Notes: generated by a model not told the origin, from the sequence alone. Shown: positions 34,396 through 47,222, numbered from the stretch's first letter. The stretch is 64,000 nt of DNA from Ciona savignyi (GCA_000149265.1 CH002917.1:1486807-1550806), one strand, 5' to 3'. Numbers and translations: made by a program.

Positions 34396-36973
34396 CAGAA
34401 AAACAAGTGAAAATAAAAATAAAACAAAATAAAATATAAAATATGTTCCCTATGGCATTCCAATTATGAAACGATAATGAACCATGTAACGATCTTATTA
34501 TAAGTATTTTAAAATTTAAAAAAAATTGATGAGCAATTTCGTAATATCCTATGATAAAATCTAACAATCGCGGCAATTTTATTCCCCTCTGACAAATCTA
34601 AATATTCAAAATCCGAATTCAGCATTTTCTAAATTTCTGTTAAATCTAAATCTGTTAAATATAATTGTCCAAAATTCATTTTCCATTTCGATTTTTCATA
34701 TCTTTTAATTATACTTTATGATATGTATATTCAATGAATTTTAACAATAAATATAACACGTTTTACGAATTCATATTTTAATAGTTTTCTTTGCCGGTGG
34801 ATGACGCTGCTGTTGCGTACCTCTTTGCAAGTTTGTGTTCAGCAGAATGAAATTTAATCCCAGACATTTAATAACGTCATTACTATAAAGTCAATTACAA
34901 GTTCGAAACTTTGGACCGCAACAAGTCCTATCACCGGTTACTTTCCATTAATAAATTAGTATTCATTGATAACCATGTCTGCCGCGATCGTTTTGAATCT
35001 TAACCAAGTATACAAACATCACATGAACCAAATGAAGGATTTGTAACAGTATTTGCTATGGGCTGATTCATACGTTTATTGGCATTTTTTAAAGGCGCTA
35101 ATTAATCATACTGCCCTATGCTCGTGCTTGTTTTATCATACATAATTCTCCTGGCATTTTATCTCCATGGATAAATAATGGACAACTGAGAAGTGAAGCT
35201 GTTTAGAGCGTCTAATTACTCACTGTCTGATTTCAGTAATAAAGTATTCACCTAATAATATGCACAGATACAAACCAACATTTCGGATTAAACCAATTGT
35301 AGTTGTAATACAAGTAACTTGGATTTTGCCCATGTTAGGTCACTTGAGATGTTGGTCCATGGGTAATGCTTGCCTTTTCCCATGAATGAATGGATATTCA
35401 AAGGTATACGTAAGAAAGTATTCTCACGCAAAAAACCGTAAGTTTTACTGCACCACTGCAGTATTTTATGGTCCAGAGATTGTTTATGGGTTATTGATTT
35501 TAATAACTTTTATGTTTCTATAATTTGTTCTTGGCCATTGTATGTAAGTTTTGATTTGAAAAGGCCTTTTGAGTTCGGCTTCGACGATGGAAGCAGAAGT
35601 TTTTGTTTTGGTAAATAATAGGTGATCTTTCAAGGAATTAAGGGACGAGCAATTGTAATAATATTATTTTGTAGTAATAATCTTTTATTTTAGATTGTCT
35701 TACATGCATTTATATATTTTTAGTTATCACGAACATATAGCGGGTCCTCTTTACTGCGTGCTGCCGTAACCGTCAGATTATTATAAAACCACCTACATTT
35801 TAGGAGTACGCAATATTTCACTAGGATCGCGAGAGGTCGCTTATGTGCCTGTCTATAAACACAATCAACTTGCCTTACCGATAAGTTTCCCATTGAAAAT
35901 CTTTCTTCTAAAAAGAAAAACACTGACTCACCAAAGAATTTGACCCGAGAATATATATGTAACACCTAAGTACTGGTTACCAGTACAATTAAATATGAAG
36001 TTTGAAAGAGCGAACACAAAATTGGGTTTATTTTAAATTAAGCCTAGTAAATCTTTGCTCTGGGTGACACTGAATTTATATTCTTAGATTTGGAGTGGCC
36101 GATTTTGTGCGTACATAACCAAATACAATATGCGCTGCTGGGCGAGTTTTGCGTTTGGTTTACAAGCACAAATCGCACAAAAACACAGCATATTTTATTG
36201 AAATGCGCCCTTCCTAACCAGGGTAATCGAGGACGTTGCTTTTCATTCATCCAGAAATAGCATTTCTGCTACTGCGGAATGGCTACAACGCTAGGTAGAC
36301 ATCCGCTTAATGTTAATCTTACACAAAATATTAATTCACTATCACACTTAAATCGAAACTGTCAATGTATTTAAAAAAGTATAGTTATGTAACTAATACA
36401 AGAGATATATTAAGAGGTGACTGTTTCACAACAGTACTTATTGCTGTAATTGGTGGAAATATGAGTTAATAATGCTTTTAGTTATTCACTGAAGTTAAGG
36501 CACGGCATTAAATAAAACCAATTGTTTTACTTATATGATTTATACAATTTCCAACCTGCAGAGTCTGCCACAAATTATTATACAGATCTATGGCTGCATT
36601 TTGCTTGTTGACAAAAATAATGGCGTACAGTGATCGGTCAGTTGCTACGACCTCGCGTTTAACGGACAAATATTTTCCAAACTATTGATTTCTTTGCAGT
36701 GGCTTTAGGTTCAAGGTAAATATTAGCCAACAAGGGATTGTTTATTCTGTTGATTATGCTTTGCCACAAATGCAGTGTCAAAGACATCACGTTTGCCACA
36801 ATTGCAACGTTTATAACGACAGCAATTAACTATCTTCAAGTTCTTCCGGAATGTACATTTACATTTTATACCCGATATACGGCTAAATAATATAATTGAT
36901 AATATATGAATAAAATGTTTTTTTATGTAATAAAGTCTAACAGGTACTAAGTAGCTTGTGTATTTAACTTTAG

Positions 36974-37140
36974 TGACGTAAATGCAATGGTGCAGTAAAT
37001 GACATCAACAACATCCGTAGCTGTTCTCTTGAATCCGCAAGTGTTAATTTAAAACCTTCCAACTAATATTTGGGATTAAGCTGTTTGCAATACTACCTCG
37101 CAAGAGTGTTTATACAAATAGACGAGGTTAGTTGAGATGC
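36974..37140 (+). promoter_or_regulatory. Probable core promoter of unit 8
   Basis: TGACGTAA at 36974-36981, ATGCAATGG after it, a TATA-like TTTATACAAATA at 37109-37120 and then the GGTTAGTTGAGATGC start-site block. Confidence 0.45.
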
Positions 37141-37224
37141 TTCAACATTATTTACCTAGAAAGATTTTATGTAACCAAACTTGTTCGTAATGAAGAACTG
37201 TCGTTTTCCAAAAGGTTAAATATG

Positions 37225-37522
37225 AATAGGATAGCATAGAATAGAATATTCATGTATAGACCAGGGAATAGGAAAACCTAAGGGGTGTTTACACACGGCA
37301 ATCGTCCGATCACCGCGCGTGCGTTGTCGGGTTACCAGAGCTACTGCAGTGTGTTATGTATGATTCTGTCATTCCTTTAATTTTGTAGAACGGATTATTT
37401 TACTGGGTTTAGGCAATGTCCGTTAAGTGGCTTGCCAAGGACAAAGCCAAGAAGCCACAGACCAGTTTGGCTGCAACCCTTAGGCTGAAAGGCGACGCAC
37501 TAACCAACCGAACTAATCGGTC
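37225..37522 (-). repeat. tRNA-derived SINE (family 1) in the probable 5' leader of unit 8
   Basis: Tail words GAATAGGATAGCATAGAATAG at left, tRNA-like head at right. It sits between the predicted start site (about 37140) and the ATG at 37572. The unit 10 copy is at 46875-47172; units 9 and 11 lack it. Confidence 0.7.
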
Positions 37523-37571
37523 GATATCCTTTGCTGAAGGTCACGTTGTATATTTTCCAGAGTAAATTAAT

Positions 37572-39855
37572 ATGAAACTCTTCGCTCTGTTGGTCATTTT
37601 TTGTGGATTGGACATTTTTGTTGCAGGTAAGCTTTTTTGCAAGAATATATTATGTGATTTTAACATTCTCGCCATTATATGGCAGAAATGACTCCTCAGC
37701 AGGGAAAAACTGAAATTCATTCGAATTCGGATTCTGGGACGAAAATGGAGTTTATAAGCTATCAAATGTGCATAAATTTGGTTCCTTTTATCGTCCACGC
37801 ATCAGTTACGACCTACCATCCATCTTTGCCGTACACATTTAAACTAACGGTGGGTGATATTGATTCCTCTGGGTTTTGGGTCCAACTGGACCGCACTGAT
37901 CTGTCTATCGGGTGGCAAGCTCATCTTGTTGTTCATTGGGTGATATATTTTGAAGGTTAGTACAGTTTTATTATTTATAACCATTTTTCCAGTTAAAATA
38001 AATTTAACCGATGTTTACTCGAAAACGTATGTCGTGTACCTTTAAAATTCAAAATTTTCGCTGATTTTTAACTAATTTATTTCATTAGCATCTATTTAGT
38101 TTCGGTTAATAACTTAAACAGAAACAAAAAAAACTTATAGCCACTTGACTAACTCTGACATTTAATCGTCGTTAAATTAAAACAGTACAATAAAACAACT
38201 ATTCTACACAAACGTTTTTTTTAATTATTCGACTTCTTTCAAAGGTTGTCCCAGCGAGGTATACAATTTCCCTCGTGCTAATCAAGTGACGGATTACATT
38301 CGATACCGTTTAACTGTGCCTCGCCTCTCTGCTGCCACTGTTTGCATGTGGTTTCGAACCTCCAGCTTCACCGGTGACTGTTTGCTGAGCTATGCAACCA
38401 TCGAGCGACATAATGAAATGATGATCATACTGAAATCTTCTAGACAAGTGAACTTTTACATGGACGGTGAAAAAGTAAAATTTCTCAGCCCGGACATGGA
38501 CGGTAAAAAAGTAAAATTTCTCAGCTCGAATAAATGGGTAAGTTGCATAATGAAATAGTGATCATGCTGAAAACTGGTGAAGTAGTAAGTAAACTTTCTC
38601 TTTGCACAATCCGAACCAAAATTATTTTACGTCACCGGTATGGCCAAAAATAAGTAAGAGCAATAGTTTAGGAATTATTCGATTCATTTTCAAAACATCT
38701 AAAAGATTTCAATAAAAAAATTTTGATCTCAACAATTTGTTATAACAATATCTCGAAAATGTGCATAATTTTTCTAAGTTAATTATTTATATAATAATCA
38801 AGGGGTTAAGCGAGTTCATGTATGATTTACCAAATATGTTTTATTACATCTCCGCACGGCGCAACTACACCAGAACTTGCACAACAGGATCACTGACAAA
38901 ACGTGTAGTTCTGAAAGTATCAAATTACAATTTAGACTTTAATTTATTTCTGTTTTAAGTCAGTTTAAAAAAATTAATTTAAATATTTTGCCGATTCGTG
39001 TTGTAATTTTTGCAGAAAATTAGAGTGAATATTTATTTCTAATTTAGAGATATCGGCGATAAAGTATAAAATGATAAATTTTTGTTTTACATTTTTCCCA
39101 ATACCGGGAATTGCCCCTGGGTTTGTTAAAAAATCGAGGCAAATTATGAGCAAGCCTGTTAGGATTCCTGAAAGTCTTAACCTGATTTCGTAACATGTTC
39201 TACCCAATCACCTGGCCACCGGACATGCCTGTCACCAGCGTTACGCAAAAAAAAAAAAAAAAAAAGACAAAGGTAAAATTACCTTTTGTGTACGATGGGA
39301 ACCCTGGATTATATGAAGTAGATATTGGTAAAACACACTATAGCATTATAACCAAATGTAATTGTTTCTTAGACACATATGTGCGTTTGGTTTTCAACAA
39401 AAACGTCAAAACTTGGAATGTTCATCAATGGTACCAGCGTAGGGAGTCATGCGTACAGTGGTGGGGTAATGCGAGGTGGAGGATCATTGATATTCGGACA
39501 AGAACAGGACCAGGTTAATGCGGGTGGTTTGGATGCTTCACAATCATTCAGGTAGGATGTTTTAAATCAATCAATAAAGCCTCATTTGTATACGAAACGT
39601 GGCATTCACCTCTCTGCAATAGAAACCGTAAAGTAATTATATGATGTCCGAATACTGTTACGTTCTTCTTGTTTTTTCCACAGTGGACAGATCATGAGTC
39701 CAATGATCTGGCCTCGTGTTCTTGACCAATCGGAAATCGATGACATCATTCAGTTCTGTGTTTGCCCACGTGATGAAGTAATGGCGATGACGATTGACAA
39801 AATGGAGCTGCATGGTTCAGCGGAATACTCGTTTACCAACTGCATTACTTTATGA
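37572..39855 (+). CDS. Unit 8: secreted H-type lectin-like/pentraxin protein with internal duplication
   Basis: Exons are 37572-37626, 37686-37955, 38245-38537, 39373-39551 and 39684-39855 (969 nt, 322 aa) with intact splice sites. The signal peptide is MKLFALLVIFCGLDIFVA, a second type shared by units 8-11. Exon 2 is the H-lectin-like domain with GFWVQLDRTD. Exon 3 is 27 nt longer than in unit 10 because a segment around MDGKKVKFLS occurs twice, lengthening a pentraxin strand or loop. The calcium region reads SYATIERHNEM (His at the Asp60 position), IFGQEQD as in C-reactive protein, and GGLDASQ. Exon 5 begins with T, giving Ser for Arg (SGQIMSPMIW), and ends in SFTNCITL. Intron 3 holds a relic of another exon 3 (38547-38666) and repeat family 3. 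Confidence 0.86.
38547..38666 (+). pseudogene. Relic exon 3 (3' half) in intron 3 of unit 8
   Basis: From ATAATGAAATAGTGATCATG to TAAGTAAGAGCAATAG the sequence aligns with the second half of exon 3 plus donor and first intron bases of units 2, 4 and 9. In-frame stops and lost Trp show decay. A matching relic is at 48157-48278 in unit 10. Confidence 0.65.
39048..39258. repeat. Dispersed repeat (family 3), copy 2, in intron 3 of unit 8
   Basis: Ends CCGGACATGCCTGTCACC and GCGTTACGC, followed by a run of 19 A. Confidence 0.55.
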
Positions 39856-41680
39856 AATTCTCACCTAAAGAGCGTTCGGATGTGAATATAATTTTATGAA
39901 CGGGAATTTACTATTTGATTAGTGAAGCAAAATTTAAAAGTTCGATTCTTTTCATTCTTGACACACTGCATTAACTCGGGTAACTCGACGGTGGGCGCGA
40001 AATGATCTGAATTACCTGTGTATTACCGCCCCTTGCATTTTCCCAATTACAAGGATAAACAATTATATACTATCCTACCTTTTTTTTTCTATGCAATTTA
40101 TTCTTAGGTAGAAACCTTACTATGGACAATTTTACTTTTAACAAGAAACTTTAATTTGCCCACAAAAATTAATTCAATTTTACCAAGTTCCAAGTTTCGG
40201 ATGGTAAATATAAAAATATTTACTAAGTGACGAGCTTATTATACGGATTTTAACTTTTTAAAAAATAATGTGAGGAAAATTTTTAAATGAGCTATGAAAA
40301 AGTCGTGTTAAAAGCGCGGTGTTTTTATTATAATGGATTAAATCTAAATGTCTAAATCCGAATTTAAAAGTTTCTTGTCCTAATTTTCATCCTGTAAATT
40401 TGGTCGACAACGTATCATTTAAGTGAAAGTTAACCAGTTTTCAGGAAATGCCTGTGTATTTTAATTAATATATTTTATGATATGCGTCTCCACTCATTTT
40501 TTTCGTTGTGTTTTCCTTTTGAGTTAATATTACTTTAACATGTAACATGTTTAATAAAATGTTATTTTTAGATTGTATATATCCTTTATGTAGGTTCCGT
40601 AAAGTTCAATAAAATGTAATTATGACTTTGCAAAATCATGTGTGATGAGAAACGATTTCCACGAATTTATATTTTATTAGTTTTGTTAACCGGTAGAAGA
40701 CGCTGTTGGTGCGTGTAACAGACGATCCCATATTGGGTTCGAATTTTATGCATAGTTTATCTGATAAAAGAATAGTCTTTATACTCGTTTAATACTATCG
40801 TAGCTAAGTGGTGCCGATAGTTTCGCTATTATTGATATATCATTGCAGCCCTAATTCGAACTTTAGCCCGGTAAAAAGCGGAATAATATATTATCCCTGA
40901 CATTTAAACACGTTATTAGTCACAAATCAATCACCAAAAAATGTCTTAAAATTATCAGTACAACCCAATACTTGTAGCGTGTATTCCTGCACAAGAGGGA
41001 GACTTCTCGCGACACAATCAGGGTCAGTTGGTACGAAGACAGCGCTTCGCTCTTATTTTTAAACCTGGAGCAATTAACTGCTTCTGTATATGGAATCATG
41101 GTATTAAAAAATGCAGTGTCAACGTTTTTAACGACAGCATCTTACTGCGGTTGAGTCCTTTCGCGTATTTACACTTTATATGCAAAGACTGATTAATACA
41201 ATAATTAAAAATAGAAGTACAATAAATAAAAATATAAAGTTCTTTTGGATATTTGCAGTTTATATCCGAAGACTGATTGATACAATAAATAAAACTTGTT
41301 TTCTTTAATGAAATAAAGTGTTACAGATTTGGAAAATATTTTTTGATATGATTTTAGGAAAGGAATAACTTGTTTAACTAACCTTTGTTATCTGTGTGTG
41401 ACTTTAATGACGTGGTGTACAAAATGTCATCAATATCCGTAGCATTTCTGTTGAACTTTCCAACTAATATTCGGGAGTATAAGCTATTTTAAACAAAGCG
41501 TCACATAAGAGAGATAAAGAGGGAGAAAGGGGTCTTCAAACAAATAGGTGAGGTTAGTTAAGGTGCATCAATTCTAATTCTCTAAAAGTATTTTATGTAA
41601 TCTAACTTGTGCATATAGAGAATTAAAGTAAGAATTTTTTCCTACAGGTCACGTTTAATATTTAGTATCCGTAAATAAAT
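39856..41680. other. Intergenic region between units 8 and 9
   Basis: No gene is supported. It matches 49474-51285 throughout. A 55-bp SINE family 1 fragment with AACTCGACGGTGGGCGCGAA lies at about 39958-40012. Upstream of unit 9 the start-site block GAGGTTAGTTAAGGTGCATC is present, but the TATA position reads CTTCAAACAAATAGG, so no clear TATA box. Confidence 0.55.
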
Positions 41681-43933
41681 ATGAAATTCTTCGCTCTGTT
41701 GGTCATTTTATGTGGTTTAGACATTACTGTTGCAGGTAAGACTTTATTGTAAGAATATTTTTTGTTATTTTAAGTCCTAATATATATGACAGATATGAAA
41801 CCCCAAAACGGACAAACTGAAATTTATACAAATTCCGATTCTATGAAGAAAACGGTATTTGTAGGATATCATATGTGCATAGAATTTGAACCATTTATCG
41901 TCAAAGCATCAGTTACGACCTACAATCCATCTTTGCCGCACACATTTAAAGTGACAGTGGGTTATATTGATTCCACTGGGTTCTTGGTCAAACTGGAGCG
42001 CACTGATCAATCTACAGGCTGGCAAGCTCATCTTGTTGTTCATTGGGTGTTATATTTTGAAGGTTAGTACAGTTTTATTATACCCTGGAGGCGGTTAATA
42101 ACACTCTCATTTTTGAATTAGATAAACTTGATATTTCTGATGGTTCTTTACTAATTGTTCTAATTAAAACACATATTGTTTTGTCGTTATAAGATAATTA
42201 AGCATATTGCACAAATAAAGATTAAAAGATTAAAAGTAATAGTGCCCACTCGTTGCCGTAAAACCTCTTTTTAGCTCAACGGCGCTCTATTTTCAACACT
42301 TCGTTTATAGAGGCGTTCTAGTATATCGAAAAAATATAGTGGTGCATTCAAAAAGAGTTTTTTTGTTATGTTTTTACAACTCAGTAACAATATCCAATTA
42401 TCTTGTTATTTATATATGTTGTAAAGTTTTTAAATATTCAATTTCTTTAAAAGGTTGTCCAAACACGGTATACAATTTCCCTCGTGCTAATCAAGTGACG
42501 GATTACATTCGATATCGTTTACCTGTGCCTAGCCTCTCTGCTGCCACCGTTTGCATGTGGTTTCGTACCTCTAGCTTCAGTCAAGACACTTTGCTGAGCT
42601 ATGCAACCAGTGATGCGCGGAATAATGAAATGTTAATAGAGCCACATAGTTCAACACGGATCAACGTCTTTGTGGGTAATACCAGAGCAAAAATATTTAC
42701 TATCCCGGATATGGCCAACAAATGGGTAGGAGCAATCATTATATTTGATACAATCTTTTGTCAAACAAAAGTATGGCAGTTTACACCGGAAACTTTTCAG
42801 GCGAAATGTATTTGANNNNNNNNNNNNNNNNNNNNNNNNNNNNNNNNNNNNNNNNNNNNNNNNNNNNNNNNNNNNNNNNNNNNNNNNNNNNNNNNNNNNN
42901 NNNNNNNNNNNNNNNNNNNNNNNNNNNNNNNNNNNNNNNNNNNNNNNNNNNNNNNNNNNNNNNNNNNNNNNNNNNNNNNNNNNNNNNNNNNNNNNNNNNN
43001 NNNNNNNNNNNNNNNNNNNNNNNNNNNNNNNNNNNNNNNNNNNNNNNNNNNNNNNNNNNNNNNNNNNNNNNNNNNNNNNNNNNNNNNNNNNNNNNNNNNN
43101 NNNNNNNNNNNNNNNNNNNNNNNNNNNNNNNNNNNNNNNNNNNNNNNNNNNNNNNNNNNNNNNNNNNNNNNNNNNNNNNNNNNNNNNNNNNNNNNNNNNN
43201 NNNNNNNNNNNNNNNNNNNNNNNNNNNNNNNNNNNNNNNNNNNNNNNNNNNNNNNNNNNNNNNNNNNNNNNNNNNNNNNNNNNNNNNNNNNNNNNNNNNN
43301 NNNNNNNNNNNNNNNNNNNNNNNNNNNNNNNNNNNNNNNNNNNNNNNNNNNNNNNNNNNNNNNNNNNNNNNNNNNNNNNNNNNNNNNNNNNNNNNNNNNN
43401 ATTTCAATGTAACATCTTTATCGACTGTAATTGTTTTTCAGACACATATGTGCTTTTGGTTTTCAACACAAACATCACAAGTTGGAATGTTTATTAATGG
43501 TACCAGCATAGGGAGATTCCCGTACAATGGTAGGGTAATGCAAGGTGGAGGATCGATGATATTCGGACAAGACCAGGACCAGGTTAATGCGGGTGGGTTG
43601 CAAGCTTCGCAATCATTCAGGTAGGATGTTTTAAATCATCGAAAGAAATCCTAATTTGTAATTGAACTTTAGCGGTCACCTATCTGCAATATACTCCGTT
43701 CATAAATTATCTAATGTCATAATACTGTCACTTACGTTCTTATTATTTTCTTCGTCCACAGGGGACAGATCATAAGTCCAATGATCTGGCCTCGTGTTCT
43801 TAACCAAACGAAGGTCGATGACGTCATTCAGCTTTGCGTTTGCCCACGTGATCCAGTAATGACGATGACGATTGACAAAGTACAGCTGCATGGTGCAGTG
43901 GAATACTTATCGACCGACTGCATTAACGTGTGA
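41681..43933 (+). CDS. Unit 9: secreted H-type lectin-like/pentraxin protein, five exons, gap in intron 3
   Basis: Exons are 41681-41735, 41793-42062, 42454-42725, 43442-43620 and 43762-43933 (948 nt, 315 aa). Splice sites are intact; intron 3 contains a 585-N gap. The signal peptide is MKFFALLVILCGLDITVA. Exon 2 starts DMKPQNG and has FKVTVGYIDS, without the NVT sequon of unit 11. Exon 3 has SYATSDARNNEM, with Asn at the Asp60 position, followed by a divergent EPHSSTRINVFVGN stretch. Exon 4 has NGTS, IFGQDQD and GGLQASQSFR. Exon 5 reads RGQIISPMIW and ends EYLSTDCINV. The best relative is unit 11, but exon 5 and the residue at the Glu147 position differ from it, again suggesting exon exchange. 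Confidence 0.86.
42816..43400. other. Assembly gap (585 N) in intron 3 of unit 9
   Basis: A run of 585 undetermined bases. Both flanks are ordinary intron sequence of this family, so no exon is expected inside. Confidence 0.98.
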
Positions 43934-45103
43934 AATTCTCTCCTGAAGAAAGTTTAACTGACTACCAATTTGTGTTTTCGAATGCATTATCCATTGGTGA
44001 AGTAAAACTCAAAAGTCCATGTCTGTGCATTCTTGATTGATGCTAAATTACTCTTTTGATGTTTTCCCAGTGAAATAAATTCTACCTGTGAATCTCCATT
44101 ATTAAAAAAAACTGTTGAGTGTACCGTATATTATCGACTAACTAATTCATCGCCCTTGGCATATCCTATATAAATGGGAATTGCGTTTAATTTTCTGCAA
44201 GCAGAAATCAATCTAAATTGTTCCCGAATTATCAATTCAAACCTAATATCCATGTTTTCTAAATAAATTGATCACGTTGGTATAATAATAAAAGATGGTA
44301 ATAGAAACAAGGAAAATTAAAAATTGTGCTTGGTGGGAGTTTCCCTGGCGTGATTTAACACAAAGTTTGTCACTACATATCTAACACATTTTAACTAATA
44401 CAAAAAAGTTTAACTTATTAGTTCATTCCTGTTGTTATGGGAATAAAACCAGACTAATCGGTGGTTTGAGTGAAGTTAAGTGATAAGTCATTTCCCGAAA
44501 ATGGACTATGGTGGGTATGAGGTATCCGAAGCTTTTTTGTTAGCGTTGAAATTCCCTATCCTTTTGTATTGGTTTAACGGTTTAGTTTAGCTGATTTATA
44601 TACGTGGTAATAGTGTATTGTAGTACGTTATGAATTATAAATATTTTAACGGATTTTCTGTGATAACATGCTTGGTATGTAGTGTCCGTTTTTACTATTC
44701 TCCGTTTATTTTATTCACCTACAACTTTTCTTTCAATATAAAGTCTATAATCCTTACCAGTTCCGAAATATTGGATGTTATAGAATAACTAGTGCTGAGC
44801 ATTCACCAAAACCACAGTCGTGCTTATATTTGTGAGTCTCTCGAAAAAGTAGATTCAAACCTTATTAGCTAACACTACAAAAAGATTAAACGCTATTGAC
44901 ACTTTCTTCCTTATTTTATAAAGCGTAAATGTGACTAATCAATGTTTTCAGTGGAATTTAATAAATGGGGATTTCTCGGAAATAGGTTATAAGTCTGGGT
45001 CATCTTTTTTTGTTCGTATTTACATTTTGCACATACTTATCTTAGTTTTAGGTTTTCATCTCAGTTATAACGGAATTGAGGCCCGGAGTACCCTGGGTAA
45101 TTG

Positions 45104-45306
45104 AAAGCACATACCGGTGATAACGCAGAAAATGCTGAAACATTTGCCTTTCTTTTACATTTTTCCCGATTTCTGTTTTTTTTGGAAAATTGAACTTCGA
45201 GATAAACTATCGGCATGCCAGTTACGATTCCTAAAAGTTTCGTTATGACTAGATTACCCGTTCTACCCATTACCTAGTGATCGGACATGCCTGTCAACAG
45301 CGTGAC
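45104..45306. repeat. Dispersed repeat (family 3), copy 3
   Basis: Counterpart of 34166-34395, ending GGACATGCCTGTCAACAGC. Confidence 0.5.
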
Positions 45307-45601
45307 GCTCTACGAATTCACATTTTAATAGTTACCTTTACCGGTAGATGACGCTGCTGGTGAGTACCTCTATGTAAGGTTGTGTTCAGCCGAATAAAAT
45401 TTTATCCTGGACATTTAATAACGTCATTACTATCAAGCACTTTTTTTAGTTAACTTCAGTAAAGGACCGGAAAAAGGCGCTTTCGTTACAGTCAGATTAT
45501 CTTAAAACCTTAATTCTAGGAGTACGCAATAGTTCACTAGGTCCGCGAGATGTCGCCTAAGTGCCTGTCCTATAAACACAATTAACTTGCTTTATCGTGT
45601 A

Positions 45602-45762
45602 CGGTCGTGTGGCCAAATGGTTAACGCGACCGATACATATACCGACTCTTATACAAAATAACGGTCCTTGGCTCGGTAAAAAAAAAAAAAACTTGCTTTA
45701 TCGAGTATGGTCGTTTCCGAATGGTTAACGCGAACGATACATAAACCAACTATATATATATA
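45602..45762 (+). repeat. Two tRNA(Ser/Leu)-like SINE copies (family 2) in tandem
   Basis: The first (45602-45693) starts CGGTCGTGTGGCCAAATGG and ends in an A run. The second (from about 45708) starts TGGTCGTTTCCGAATGG and is truncated at TATATATATA. They lie inside the duplicated upstream region but have no counterpart before unit 8, so they arrived after that duplication. Confidence 0.55.
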
Positions 45763-46618
45763 CAATATGCGCTGCTCGGCGACTTATGCTTTTGGTTTAC
45801 GAGTACAAATCGCACAACAGCACATTACATTTTATTGAAATACGGTCTTTCTAACCAGGGTTGTCGAGGACATTGCGTTTTCATCCATCCAGCAATAGCA
45901 TTTCTGCTACTGCGGAATGGCTACAACGCTAGGTAGACATCCGCTTAATGTTAATCTTACACAAAATATTAATTCACTATTACACTTAAATCGAAATTGT
46001 CAATGTATTTAAAAAAGTATAGTTATGTAATGTAACTAATACAAGAGATATATTAAGAGGTGACTGTTTCACAACAGTACTTATTGCTGTAATTGGTGGA
46101 AATATGAGTCAATAATGCTTTTAGTTATTCACTGAAGTTAAGGCACGGCATTAAATCAAACCAAATGTTTTAATTATATGCTTTGTAAAATTTTCAACCT
46201 GCAGAGTCTACCACCAATTATTATATAGATCTATGGCTGCATTTTGCTTGTTGACAAAAATAATGGCGTATATTAATCGGTCAGTTGCTACGACCTCGCG
46301 TTTAACGGACAAATATTTTCCAAACTATTGAATTCTTTGCAGTGGCTTTAGGGTTAAGTTAAATACTAGCCAACAAGGGATTGTTTATTATGTTGATCAT
46401 GGTTTGCCACAAATGCAGTGTCAAAGACATCACGTTTGCCACAATTGCAAAGTTTACAACGACAGCAATTAACTATTTTCAAGTTCTTCCGGAATGTGCA
46501 TTTACATTTTATACCCGATATACGGCTAAATAATATAATTGATAATATATGAATAAAATGTTTTTTTTTATGTAATAAAGTCTAACAGGTACGAAGTTGC
46601 TTGTTTGGCTAACCTTAG

Positions 46619-46790
46619 TGACGTAAATGCAATGGTGTAGTAAATGACATCACCAACATCCGTAGCTTTTCTCTTGAATCTGCGAGTCTTAATTTAAAAC
46701 CTTCCAACTAATATTTGGGATTAAGCTGTTTGCAATATTACCTCGCAAGAGAGCGGTGTTAATACAAATAGACAAGGTTAGTTGAGATGC
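46619..46790 (+). promoter_or_regulatory. Probable core promoter of unit 10
   Basis: TGACGTAA at 46619-46626, then ATGCAATGG, a TATA-like TTAATACAAATA at 46759-46770 and the GGTTAGTTGAGATGCATC start-site block. Confidence 0.45.
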
Positions 46791-46874
46791 ATCAACGTTA
46801 TGTACCTAGAAGTATTTTATGTAACCAAACTTATTCGTAATGAAGAAGTGTCGTTTTCCAAAAGGTTAAATATG

Positions 46875-47172
46875 AATAGGATAGCATAGAATAGAATATT
46901 CATGTATAGACCCGGGGAATAGGAAAACCGAAGGGGCGTTTACACACCGCAATCGTCCGATCAGCGCGCGCCCGTTGTCGGGTTACCAGAGCTACTGCAG
47001 TGTATTGTGTATAATTCTGTCATTCCTTTAGTTTTGTAGAACCGATTATTTGACTGGGTTCAGGCAATGTCCGTTAAGTGGCTTGCCAAGGACAAAGCCG
47101 AGAAGCCACTGAACAGTTTGGCTGCAACCCTTAGGCTGAAATGCGACTTAGTAATCAACCGAACTAATCGGT
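46875..47172 (-). repeat. tRNA-derived SINE (family 1) in the probable 5' leader of unit 10
   Basis: Partner of the copy before unit 8 (37225-37522), at the same place relative to the ATG. Confidence 0.7.
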
Positions 47173-47222
47173 CGATATCCTTTGCTAAAGGTCACGTTTA
47201 ATATTTTCCAGAGTAAATTATT

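Larger units (their letters stand above)
32685..37571. other. Long intergenic region between units 7 and 8
   Basis: No protein gene is supported. It contains the unit 7 3' flank, then near 33170-33370 an orphan 3' flank of another unit type. Segment 33400-34400 recurs at 44420-45310. A repeat is at 34166-34395. A stretch at 35980-36800 matches the upstream block of the family and recurs near 45700-46440. The unit 8 promoter and a SINE in its probable 5' leader close the region. Segment 34800-35700 shows nothing recognisable. Confidence 0.5.
43934..47222. other. Intergenic region between units 9 and 10
   Basis: No gene is supported. The unit 9 3' flank (to about 44080) is followed by a copy of 33400-34400 at about 44420-45310, a family 3 repeat, two family 2 tRNA-like repeats (45602-45762), and the upstream block of unit 10 from about 45770 matching that of unit 8. 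Confidence 0.55.

Noticed and set aside
42745..43624. Long frames across 42816-43400
   Set aside because: They consist mostly of undetermined bases; only the exon 4 part is real.
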